A program made the translations under genes and the position numbers. Under the pieces are notes generated by a model. The model searched no databases. It was not told where the DNA came from and saw only the letters and a program-made list of their open reading frames with translations. A DNA stretch of 64,000 nucleotides from Mucilaginibacter rubeus (lineage in GTDB: Bacteria; Bacteroidota; Bacteroidia; Sphingobacteriales; Sphingobacteriaceae). The DNA lies in NCBI RefSeq assembly GCF_014643835.1, contig NZ_BMKD01000001.1, forward strand, positions 806,001-870,000, in the 5' to 3' direction. Position 1 is the stretch's first letter; the number at the start of each line of letters is the position of its first letter. Of the stretch, positions 46,261 through 53,197 are shown one piece after another.

Positions 46261-46990
46261 AGTGGGCGATTGGGCATTGAACGGCCCCAAAAATGAGCCG
46301 GTTAAAATTGATTTTATGGTATGGCTTATCAAAGGTAGCAACGGCAAAAACATTTTGGTTGATGCCGGCTTTTTGCCCGATATCGAAGATGCTAAAGAAT
46401 TTAAACTTAAAACCTATCAACGCCCGGACTCGGCGCTTTTAAAGCTTGGTGTAAAGCCCCAGGATATAACCGATATTATTTTAAGCCACCCTCATTGGGA
46501 TCATATAGATGGTTTAAGTCTTTTCCCTAAAGCTAAGGTTTGGATGCAAAAGCTGGATTATGAGTTTTTTGTAGGCGCAGCATGGCAAAAAGCGGGAGAG
46601 GCAGGGGGGTATGCTACGCGCGATGTTATCAATACCGTTAATTTAAATTTGGCGGGCAGGCTCAAACTGATAGACGGCGACGATAAAGAGATCATTAAAG
46701 GTATAAAAGTTTATACCGGTTCAAAGCATACCTACAATTCGCAATATGTGCTGGTACAAACCGGGAAAAACAGGGTGATCATAGCATCTGATAATATCTG
46801 GATCTATTACAGCCTTGAACATTTAGTACCACCTTCGCAAGGTGGTACGCTTGATCCCCAGGGCTATGTAAAGGCGATGAAACGAATGAAAACGCTCGCC
46901 AGTGATGTTAAATTTATAATCCCGGGGCATGATGGCAGGCAGTTAGAGATGTTTCCAAAAGTTGCGGATGGAGTAGTGGAGATCAGGTAA
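46142..46990 (+). CDS. Exported metallo-beta-lactamase-fold hydrolase (AHL-lactonase-like)
   Basis: This 282-residue protein has a signal peptide (MKKISLLVFALMLSCHIIYAQ) and the complete zinc-binding set: LSHPHWDHIDG with His116, His118, Asp120 and His121, a later His in GSKHTYNSQYV, an Asp in ASDNIW, and a His in IIPGHDGR. The overall layout is that of the N-acyl-homoserine lactonase group of the superfamily, which opens lactone rings. The substrate is not proven, and a periplasmic location is inferred. Its 5' end is duplicated upstream and separated from copy A by a hairpin-array element. It converges on the GH15 gene across palindrome family A. Confidence 0.9.
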   Translation: MKKISLLVFALMLSCHIIYAQTPVYKIYGVKFAESGYPFKVGDWALNGPKNEPVKIDFMVWLIKGSNGKNILVDAGFLPDIEDAKEFKLKTYQRPDSALLKLGVKPQDITDIILSHPHWDHIDGLSLFPKAKVWMQKLDYEFFVGAAWQKAGEAGGYATRDVINTVNLNLAGRLKLIDGDDKEIIKGIKVYTGSKHTYNSQYVLVQTGKNRVIIASDNIWIYYSLEHLVPPSQGGTLDPQGYVKAMKRMKTLASDVKFIIPGHDGRQLEMFPKVADGVVEIR

Positions 46991-47021
46991 TTATTTAGGT
47001 GAACACCGAATTGGTTAATCC

Positions 47022-47054
47022 AGACTTACGAAGTTTTAGAAACTTCGTAAGTCT
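47022..47054. repeat. Dispersed palindrome, 15-bp arms (family A, copy 2)
   Basis: Arms agacttacgaagttt (47022-47036) and aaacttcgtaagtct (47040-47054) are perfect complements around loop tag. The core acgaagttt/aaacttcgt is shared with 26771-26801. It sits between the convergent lactonase-like and GH15 genes. Confidence 0.85.
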
Positions 47055-47089
47055 TATCTGCTACCAATTTATGCAAGAGAAGATTAATC

Positions 47090-48874
47090 CTACAAAAATA
47101 TCGGCCTGTCCAATTTCATGGCAATCCGGTACGCCGCGTTCATCAACCCCACATGACTGTAAGCCTGGGGGAAATTGCCCCATTGGCTTCCGTCGCGCTC
47201 ATCAACATCTTCGCTAAAGAGCAACAGGTGATTGGAGTACTGCAACAGGTTGCCAAACTCGCGCTGGGCATCATCCAAACGGCCAACAGCAGCCAGCGCT
47301 TCTACATACCAAAATGCGCAGATCAGGAAAGTAGTTTTAGGCTTGCCAAAATCGTCGGTATATAAATACCTGTAAAATAATCCATTAGGCGTCTTTAGCT
47401 CTTTTTCTAATGCAACTAAATGATCCTTCGCTTTCTGCGAATTTGGATCGAGATAGTTCATCATAATCAATTGCAAAGTGCTGGCGTCAAGGTTACTGCT
47501 CCCGGCCGAGTTGGTGTAAACTTTGCGCACCGGGTCATAGCAGCTCTCGATATGCGCGGCCGCACGTTCTTTAAGAGAAATGGCCTTATCAATCAGCTCC
47601 TGGTTTTGGATGGTACGCGCCATTTTTTCGGCAGCGGATGCACCTGCCCATTGAAACAGGTTGCTGTAACAATGAATGTTGGCCATATTCCTGAACTCCC
47701 AGATGCCGGCATCTTTTTCATCAATGGTATGCTCTATCTTACTCAACAGAAAGGCTATCCAGTGAACCGAATCTTTTCGTTCCGAAAAAACAAAACGATG
47801 ATCGGTGTATAATGGGAGCAGGGAGATCAATACCTGGCCGTAGATGTCATTCTGAATATGTTCAGACGCCTGGTTGCCAACCCGCACCGGCTGGTTGCCC
47901 ATATAGCCTGCTAAATCAGTTAAAATATGCTCTACAAGGTCTTTTTTACCGGTAATGCCATAAAGCGGCTGGTAACGTTCCATTTCCGAAAAGGTAATAT
48001 CAGTAACATAGCCGAAATACTTCTCCATCTCCTCAAAATGGCCAATGTGGTTTAGCGCGGTTATTACGTAATAAGTATCGCGCAGCCAGCAATAACGATA
48101 ATCCCAGTTACGGCCGCTTCCCGGCGATTCGGGCAGGCTTGTGGTGCTTGCGGCGATAATTGCACCGGTATCCTCATACTGGTGTATTTTAAGGGCCAAA
48201 GCAGAGCGGATTACAAAGGGCTGAAAATAAGTAGCAATTGATGAGTGTTTGATCCATGTACGCCAGTATTGCACGGTTTCGGCCAAAAACCGATCAGCTG
48301 TGCTGATGAGTGGCGCTTCAAGCGGTTCGCCGTAGGTCATGGCCAGGTACTTGGTTTCATTGAGTACAAAAGCCTGTCCATCAAAAACATAACTTATGGG
48401 GATATTGGTGGTAAGGCGGATGTTTTCTTCGCCGCCCAGATATTGGATATGATTGCTGCCACGGTTTACACTCAATTTAACAGCGCCATATTCAGATACC
48501 GGCGTGCATTTGACAATGATGCGCGGCGAACCCTCAATAACCTCAATTTTCCTGATCAGCATCAATGGTTTATAATAACGCTGATGCTGGTAAAAGCGTG
48601 GTGCAAAATCGGTTATGCGGTATTTTCCGCCGCTTGCAGGGCATATTTCCGTAATTAAAATATTGGTATTTTCCAGGTAATGTTGATTGGTAGTGTATTC
48701 ACCTTCCGGGCGGATCGAGAATTCGCCGCCTTTATCTTTATCAAGCAGGCCGCCAAAAATAAAGGTACTGTCAAACCGGGGCCAGCACAGCCAGTCGACA
48801 TTGGTGTTTTTATTAATATGGGCTAAAAAGGCGCAATTGCCAATTATACCGGTATCATAGGTGTGTTTACTCAT
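47090..48874 (-). CDS. GH15-family glucoamylase-like or trehalase-like hydrolase
   Basis: This 594-residue cytoplasmic protein has the GH15 layout: an N-terminal beta-sandwich (YDTGIIGNCAFLAHINKNTNVDWLCWPRFDS) and an (alpha/alpha)6 barrel with LPESPGSGRNWDYRYCWLRDTYYVITAL and, near the C-terminus, LLFSEDVDERDGSQWGNFPQAYSHVGLMNA. The likely catalytic glutamates lie in these barrel motifs. Family members release glucose from alpha-glucans, and some hydrolyse trehalose. No signal peptide is present, so an intracellular alpha-glucoside is the substrate. The gene lies near the trehalose-phosphate synthase fusion, on the opposite strand. A role in trehalose turnover is plausible but unproven. Confidence 0.92.
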   Translation of the reverse strand: MSKHTYDTGIIGNCAFLAHINKNTNVDWLCWPRFDSTFIFGGLLDKDKGGEFSIRPEGEYTTNQHYLENTNILITEICPASGGKYRITDFAPRFYQHQRYYKPLMLIRKIEVIEGSPRIIVKCTPVSEYGAVKLSVNRGSNHIQYLGGEENIRLTTNIPISYVFDGQAFVLNETKYLAMTYGEPLEAPLISTADRFLAETVQYWRTWIKHSSIATYFQPFVIRSALALKIHQYEDTGAIIAASTTSLPESPGSGRNWDYRYCWLRDTYYVITALNHIGHFEEMEKYFGYVTDITFSEMERYQPLYGITGKKDLVEHILTDLAGYMGNQPVRVGNQASEHIQNDIYGQVLISLLPLYTDHRFVFSERKDSVHWIAFLLSKIEHTIDEKDAGIWEFRNMANIHCYSNLFQWAGASAAEKMARTIQNQELIDKAISLKERAAAHIESCYDPVRKVYTNSAGSSNLDASTLQLIMMNYLDPNSQKAKDHLVALEKELKTPNGLFYRYLYTDDFGKPKTTFLICAFWYVEALAAVGRLDDAQREFGNLLQYSNHLLLFSEDVDERDGSQWGNFPQAYSHVGLMNAAYRIAMKLDRPIFL

Positions 48875-49019
48875 GGATAGGTGTTATTAATTTCAAACTT
48901 CAACAACACAGCCTTTGTAATGTTGGCGTAAATAATGCGATTATTTAAAGTTTGTTTGCATTTGTTTATGAATGTATAGTAACTTAGTCGTATTAAATTA
49001 CCATAAAAAATCTATCATC

Positions 49020-49655
49020 ATGAGTTTAAGACTGGGCGATAAAGCGCCAAACTTCAAAGCAAAAACATCAGAAGGCGAAATTGACTTTTACGAATATTTA
49101 GGCGATAGCTGGGGCGTACTATTCTCGCATCCTGGCGATTATACACCAGTTTGTACCACCGAGCTTGGAAAAACTGCCGCGTTAAAAGATGAATTCACCA
49201 AACGCAATGTTAAAGTATTGGCACTTAGTGTCGACTCGGTAGAATCACACCATGGCTGGATCCAGGACATTAACGAAACGCAGGGTGTTGAAGTTAACTT
49301 CCCGATCATTGCCGATGAAGACCGCAAAATTTCTGAAGCCTATGACATGATCCATCCAAATGCTTCGGTAAATGCCACAGTGCGCTCATTATTTATTATA
49401 GGGCCCGACAAGCTGGTTAAGCTCATCATCACTTACCCGGCATCAACCGGCCGTAACTTCCAGGAAATTTTAAGGGTTATTGACTCATTGCAGTTAACCG
49501 CTAATTACAGTGTTGCCACACCTGCCGACTGGAAAGAAGGGGAGGACGTGGTGGTGGTGCCGGCAATTAAAACTGAAGATATCCCTGCCAAATTTCCAAA
49601 GGGTTTTACTGCAGTTAAGCCCTATTTGCGCCTGACACCACAACCAAATAAATAA
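49020..49655 (+). CDS. 1-Cys peroxiredoxin (Prx6 type)
   Basis: This 211-residue thiol peroxidase has the active-site motif HPGDYTPVCTTE with peroxidatic Cys45, the N-terminal LRLGDKAPNFKAKTSEGEI start and the extended C-terminal domain of the Prx6 subfamily (PADWKEGEDVVVVP, FPKGFTAVKPYLRLTPQP). No resolving cysteine in the usual place is evident. The ATG at 49020 is preferred to an upstream in-frame start because it begins at the conserved N-terminus. It reduces hydrogen peroxide and organic peroxides in the cytoplasm. It is a single-gene unit upstream of the cold-shock gene. Confidence 0.95.
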   Translation: MSLRLGDKAPNFKAKTSEGEIDFYEYLGDSWGVLFSHPGDYTPVCTTELGKTAALKDEFTKRNVKVLALSVDSVESHHGWIQDINETQGVEVNFPIIADEDRKISEAYDMIHPNASVNATVRSLFIIGPDKLVKLIITYPASTGRNFQEILRVIDSLQLTANYSVATPADWKEGEDVVVVPAIKTEDIPAKFPKGFTAVKPYLRLTPQPNK

Positions 49656-49660
49656 TTTTA

Positions 49661-49689
49661 TTTGGTTTATTAATAATTTTATATATTTG
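49661..49689 (+). promoter_or_regulatory. Consensus promoter for the cold-shock protein gene
   Basis: TTTG (49661-49664), a 17-base spacer and TATATTTG (49682-49689) form an exact match to the Bacteroidota primary sigma consensus TTTG-N17-TAnnTTTG. Transcription would start near 49696, leaving a leader of about 95 bases before the ATG. Confidence 0.75.
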
Positions 49690-49792
49690 AGGGAAGCTGG
49701 ATATCTATTCCTTCTGAACCAATAAGCCTATTTGTTTTCAGTTTGGTTTTAGTTGATCTTAACACGAATTTTTTATTACGATTATTATAATT

Positions 49793-49990
49793 ATGAAAAC
49801 TGGAAAAGTAAAATGGTTTAACACACAAAAAGGCTACGGCTTTATTATTACCGAAGAAGGTAAGGATCTTTTTGTACACTTTAAAGACGTGCAAGGCGGT
49901 GTAAATGCAATTAAGGATAATGATAGCGTCACGTACGATGTGGAAGAAGGAAGAAAAGGATTACAGGCAGTAAACGTTAAAAAAGCATAA
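49793..49990 (+). CDS. Cold-shock domain protein (CspA family)
   Basis: This 65-residue protein is a single OB-fold cold-shock domain with RNP1 KGYGFI and RNP2 LFVHF, GKVKWFNTQ at the start and VTYDVEEGRKG near the end. It binds single-stranded RNA and DNA and acts as an RNA chaperone. The exact consensus promoter and the roughly 95-base leader fit regulation at the level of leader RNA, as in other csp mRNAs. A terminator follows. Confidence 0.95.
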   Translation: MKTGKVKWFNTQKGYGFIITEEGKDLFVHFKDVQGGVNAIKDNDSVTYDVEEGRKGLQAVNVKKA

Positions 49991-50023
49991 AATATATAAA
50001 ATTATTGAGCAAAACTTACTTAC

Positions 50024-50052
50024 AAAACCTCTGTTATGACAGGGGTTTTTTT
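50024..50052 (+). terminator. Intrinsic terminator after cold-shock gene
   Basis: The stem aaacctctg (50025-50033) pairs with caggggttt, including one wobble pair, around a 6-nt loop, followed by a T-run to 50052. Confidence 0.8.
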
Positions 50053-50116
50053 GTGCCGATTTTTTTGTTTTTATCTTCATAAATCACCTACATTAGCCAA
50101 CCAATTTTTACACGCT

Positions 50117-51349
50117 ATGACCGATGCTACCAACGCCAAAGCCACAAGGAACGCTGTTTTCTTAGTACTTGTTGCTTCCCTGGGCTATTTTGTTGATATA
50201 TATGATCTTTTGGTTTTTTCTATAGTACGCATCCCCAGCCTTAAAGATATCGGCTTAAATGCACAGGAAATAACCGATAAAGGTCAGTTCATTATTAGCA
50301 TCCAGATGTTTGGGCTGTTGCTTGGCGGTATCATATGGGGCATTGTCGGTGATAAACTGGGCCGTATTAAGGTGCTTTTTGGTTCGATATTACTTTACTC
50401 GATAGCCAATTTTGCCAATGGCCTTGTTCATGATGTAAATACTTATGCCATAGTAAGGTTTATTGCAGGTTTGGGGCTTGCAGGAGAACTTGGTGCTGGT
50501 ATTACCCTGGTTAGCGAAACATTAAGCAAGGAAAACCGGGGTTACGGAACCATGATGGTAGCTGTTATTGGCTTGTTTGGCGCTACCGCTGCTTATGCTG
50601 TAGCTAAATTTGGCTGGCGTAATGCTTACTTTGTAGGCGGCGGCTTAGGGATTTTATTATTGCTTCTTCGTGTTGGTACTTTTGAATCGGGCATGTTTAA
50701 GAATGTTGAGAACAGCGATGTATCCAAAGGCAATATGCTCATGTTGTTTACCAACTGGGAACGTTTAAAAAAATACCTGTTTTGCATCCTGATAGGCGCG
50801 CCGCTTTGGTACGTAGTGGGTGTATTGATTAGCTTTTCGGATAAGTTTGGGGCTGCTTTAGGGGCTAAAACCCTGATCAAACCGGGCGACGGCATTTTTT
50901 ACAGCTACATTGGCATCGCCATCGGCGATATTGTGGCCGGCTTACTGGCCCAGGTTACCAAATCGCGCAAACTAACGATGGCTGTATTTTTAATACTTTC
51001 ATTGGTAAGCGTTCATTTTTATTTAAGCGATAACGGCATTACTCCCGAACGGTTTGCAGTATTAAGCTTTTTTATGGGTTGTACAGTGGGCTATTGGGCT
51101 ACATTTGTTACCATTGCGTCTGAGCAGTTCGGCACCAATATCCGCTCAACAGTTACTACTACCGTGCCCAACTTTGTGCGCGGCTCACTGATCCCGATAA
51201 CTGTAGCATTTAATGCTTTCAATGCAAAGTACGGGTATATCAAGTCGGGATATATCATGATGGGGATACTTACTGCGGTAGCCCTGTTATCCTTAAGCCA
51301 GTTAAAGGAAACCTTCGGCAAGGATTTGAATTACGTAGAGATAAGCTAA
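50117..51349 (+). CDS. Major facilitator superfamily transporter
   Basis: This 410-residue protein has about 12 predicted transmembrane segments in the MFS arrangement. The loop after the second helix carries GIVGDKLGRIKVLFGS, the classical MFS GxxxDRxGRR-type motif in relaxed form. Membership resembles the sugar or organic-acid proton symporter group, but the substrate is unknown. The start at 50117 is chosen because it begins a normal cytoplasmic N-terminus (MTDATNAKATRNAVFLVL); the earlier in-frame ATG at 50036 would add 27 residues and overlap the terminator of the cold-shock gene. Confidence 0.92.
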   Translation: MTDATNAKATRNAVFLVLVASLGYFVDIYDLLVFSIVRIPSLKDIGLNAQEITDKGQFIISIQMFGLLLGGIIWGIVGDKLGRIKVLFGSILLYSIANFANGLVHDVNTYAIVRFIAGLGLAGELGAGITLVSETLSKENRGYGTMMVAVIGLFGATAAYAVAKFGWRNAYFVGGGLGILLLLLRVGTFESGMFKNVENSDVSKGNMLMLFTNWERLKKYLFCILIGAPLWYVVGVLISFSDKFGAALGAKTLIKPGDGIFYSYIGIAIGDIVAGLLAQVTKSRKLTMAVFLILSLVSVHFYLSDNGITPERFAVLSFFMGCTVGYWATFVTIASEQFGTNIRSTVTTTVPNFVRGSLIPITVAFNAFNAKYGYIKSGYIMMGILTAVALLSLSQLKETFGKDLNYVEIS

Positions 51350-51358
51350 AATCTCCCA

Positions 51359-51534
51359 GGTGTTCAATTTTTAAAAAACGGGTGTTCAAAAATGTTGCGT
51401 TTAGCCTAAACCTAAAAAACAAGTACTGATTATCAGTAGTTTATGTTTTTAGCAGCAAAATAATGAACATGTAAACCGTTGATTATCAAGCAACTTGTTT
51501 TTACGAGGTGTTCACACCTAAAAAAGTTGAACAC
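51359..51534. repeat. Cluster of GTGTTCA words and small palindromes
   Basis: Between the transporter and hemF, ggtgttca occurs at 51359, 51381 and 51507, and the reverse complement tgaacac at 51528. A perfect 13-base palindrome, actgattatcagt, is at 51425-51437. No gene is present. The pattern may be the worn end of a mobile element or a cluster of binding sites. Evidence is visual only. Confidence 0.4.
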
Positions 51535-51552
51535 TTTCCATCATCGTCTGTA

Positions 51553-51580
51553 AATGCGGGTAGCTATGAGTGCCCGCATT
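51553..51580. repeat. 8-bp inverted repeat upstream of hemF
   Basis: Arms aatgcggg (51553-51560) and cccgcatt (51573-51580) are perfect complements around a 12-nt loop. No T-run follows, so terminator function is doubtful. Confidence 0.5.
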
Positions 51581-51630
51581 GAAAAAAGGCCTTCCGCTGC
51601 AATTCCCAAAATTCATTACTTTTACAGCCT

Positions 51631-52545
51631 ATGATCAGCAAAGAACAAATAGCCGAAGATTATAAACAAATACAGAATGAAATCTGCACCGCACTTGAGC
51701 AATTAGATGGCGCCGCAAAATTTGAGGAGGAGATTTGGGAGCGCGAGGGCGGAGGCGGGGGGCGTACCCGGGTTATCCAGAACGGTAACATCCTTGAAAA
51801 GGGCGGCGTTAACTTTTCGGCTGTTCACGGTCATTTGCCCGATACCATGAAGCGTGCCCTGCAGGTTGAGCAGGATGATTTTTTTGCTACCGGTGTATCA
51901 ATTGTGATCCATCCCAATCACCCGCTGGTACCTATCATCCACATGAATATCCGTTACTTTGAAATGCCATCAACCATGGGCGACAGCCAGAAACCGGTTC
52001 GCTGGTTTGGCGGAGGCATAGATCTAACGCCTCATTATGTAACAGAAGATGACGCCCGTTTTTTTCATTCAGGCCTAAAAGCTGTTTGTGATCAATACTA
52101 TGCCGATTTTTACCCCCGGTTTAAAAAATGGGCTGATGATTACTTTTTCATCAAACACCGTAATGAAACCCGTGGAATAGGCGGCATATTTTACGACAGG
52201 CTTACCGCTAATGATGAGTTAAGCTGGGAAGATATCTTTGAGTTTTCAAAATCTGTTGGCCGCTCTTTTGCACCCTTATATACTGAGCTGGTTAACCGAA
52301 ATCGCGATAAATCATTTACCGAAGCGCAGCAGCTTTTCCAATACCAGCGCCGCAGCCGTTATGCAGAATTTAATCTGGTTTATGATGCCGGCACCAAATT
52401 CGGGCTCGAAACCAATGGCCGGATTGAATCAATATTAATGAGCCTGCCGCCTACGGCCAAATGGGTTTATGACTATCATCCGGTAACTGGCAGCGAAGAG
52501 GAAAAAACACTATCTTTATTAAAAAAAGGCATTAACTGGGCATAG
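51631..52545 (+). CDS. hemF: Oxygen-dependent coproporphyrinogen III oxidase
   Basis: HemF oxidatively decarboxylates coproporphyrinogen III to protoporphyrinogen IX in heme synthesis, using molecular oxygen. The 304-residue protein shows the family blocks WEREGGGGGRTRVIQNG, FSAVHGHLPDTM, WFGGGIDLTPHYVTEDDARFFH, HRNETRGIGGIFYDRL, EFNLVYDAGTKFGLETNGRIES and MSLPPTAKWVYDY. It is complete and aerobic-type, consistent with respiration. Repeat family B lies just after the stop. Confidence 0.97.
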   Translation: MISKEQIAEDYKQIQNEICTALEQLDGAAKFEEEIWEREGGGGGRTRVIQNGNILEKGGVNFSAVHGHLPDTMKRALQVEQDDFFATGVSIVIHPNHPLVPIIHMNIRYFEMPSTMGDSQKPVRWFGGGIDLTPHYVTEDDARFFHSGLKAVCDQYYADFYPRFKKWADDYFFIKHRNETRGIGGIFYDRLTANDELSWEDIFEFSKSVGRSFAPLYTELVNRNRDKSFTEAQQLFQYQRRSRYAEFNLVYDAGTKFGLETNGRIESILMSLPPTAKWVYDYHPVTGSEEEKTLSLLKKGINWA

Positions 52546-52550
52546 GAAAA

Positions 52551-52624
52551 AGCTGAAAGCGAAATGCAGAAAGCCAAAGGCCTAAAGAAAAAAGCTTTCA
52601 GCATTATGCTTTGGGCTTTTAGCT
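52551..52624. repeat. Imperfect long inverted repeat (family B, copy 2)
   Basis: The left arm agctgaaagcgaaatgcagaa... (52551-52587) is roughly complementary to aagctttcagcattatgcttt... (about 52592-52624). It shares the words agctgaaagc, gctttcagc and tttgggct with copy 1 at 40221-40315. It lies between hemF and a small exported protein gene, like copy 1 in a same-strand gap. Confidence 0.7.
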
Positions 52625-52637
52625 AATAACATAACCA

Positions 52638-53036
52638 ATGAAAAAATTTATTGTGCCGGTTATCGGTATTTTACTGTTATGTGCTTTCCGTTTTGATGAT
52701 AGTCCGCTGAAAGGCGTCTGGGAGTATCGAGGAGGTATAATTAACGGAAAGCTTGATGCCGCTCCCGCAGCTTATAAGCTACAACGGGATTATGACAATG
52801 AACATTATAAGGCTAAAGTGATTGAAGAAGGGGAGAAGACCCAGATATACGAAAAGGGCGATTACCGGTTAAAAGAGGATACCTGCTTTGAAACCCAAAC
52901 CTATTGTATGCAGGAGTCAAAACTGCTTAACAAAACCATAAAATACAACTACATAATCAGTAACGATACACTAAAACTGCTTTCGGTTTTGCCCAACGGC
53001 AACAAGGTTGAAGATTACTGGGTAAAGGTGAATTAA
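52638..53036 (+). CDS. Small exported lipocalin-like protein
   Basis: This 132-residue protein starts with a signal-like segment (MKKFIVPVIGILLLCAFRF). The rest is beta-rich (KGVWEYRGGIINGK, YKAKVIEEGEKTQIYEKGDYRL, TIKYNYIISNDTLKLLSVL, ending VEDYWVKV), like small lipocalin-type domains of Bacteroidota. Whether LLLC is a lipobox is unclear. No specific ligand or function is recognised. It is followed by a terminator-like hairpin before gyrA. Confidence 0.65.
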   Translation: MKKFIVPVIGILLLCAFRFDDSPLKGVWEYRGGIINGKLDAAPAAYKLQRDYDNEHYKAKVIEEGEKTQIYEKGDYRLKEDTCFETQTYCMQESKLLNKTIKYNYIISNDTLKLLSVLPNGNKVEDYWVKVN

Positions 53037-53062
53037 ACCTGTATTAAAGTAACAAAATTGTT

Positions 53063-53090
53063 AAACCGGGGTAATATGTTCCCCCGGTTT
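53063..53090 (+). terminator. Terminator-like hairpin before gyrA
   Basis: The stem aaaccgggg (53063-53071) pairs with ccccggttt (53082-53090) around a 10-nt loop. The T-tract after it is broken (tttattgtt), so efficiency is uncertain. Confidence 0.6.
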
Positions 53091-53197
53091 ATTGTTACTA
53101 AGTTGGCGCAATCCCAAGTATTTTTTTAACTTCGCAGGTCGTTGAAAAATCAATTTTAACACGCAATTATAAGAGAAGGTTCTACAAATAATTAAAA

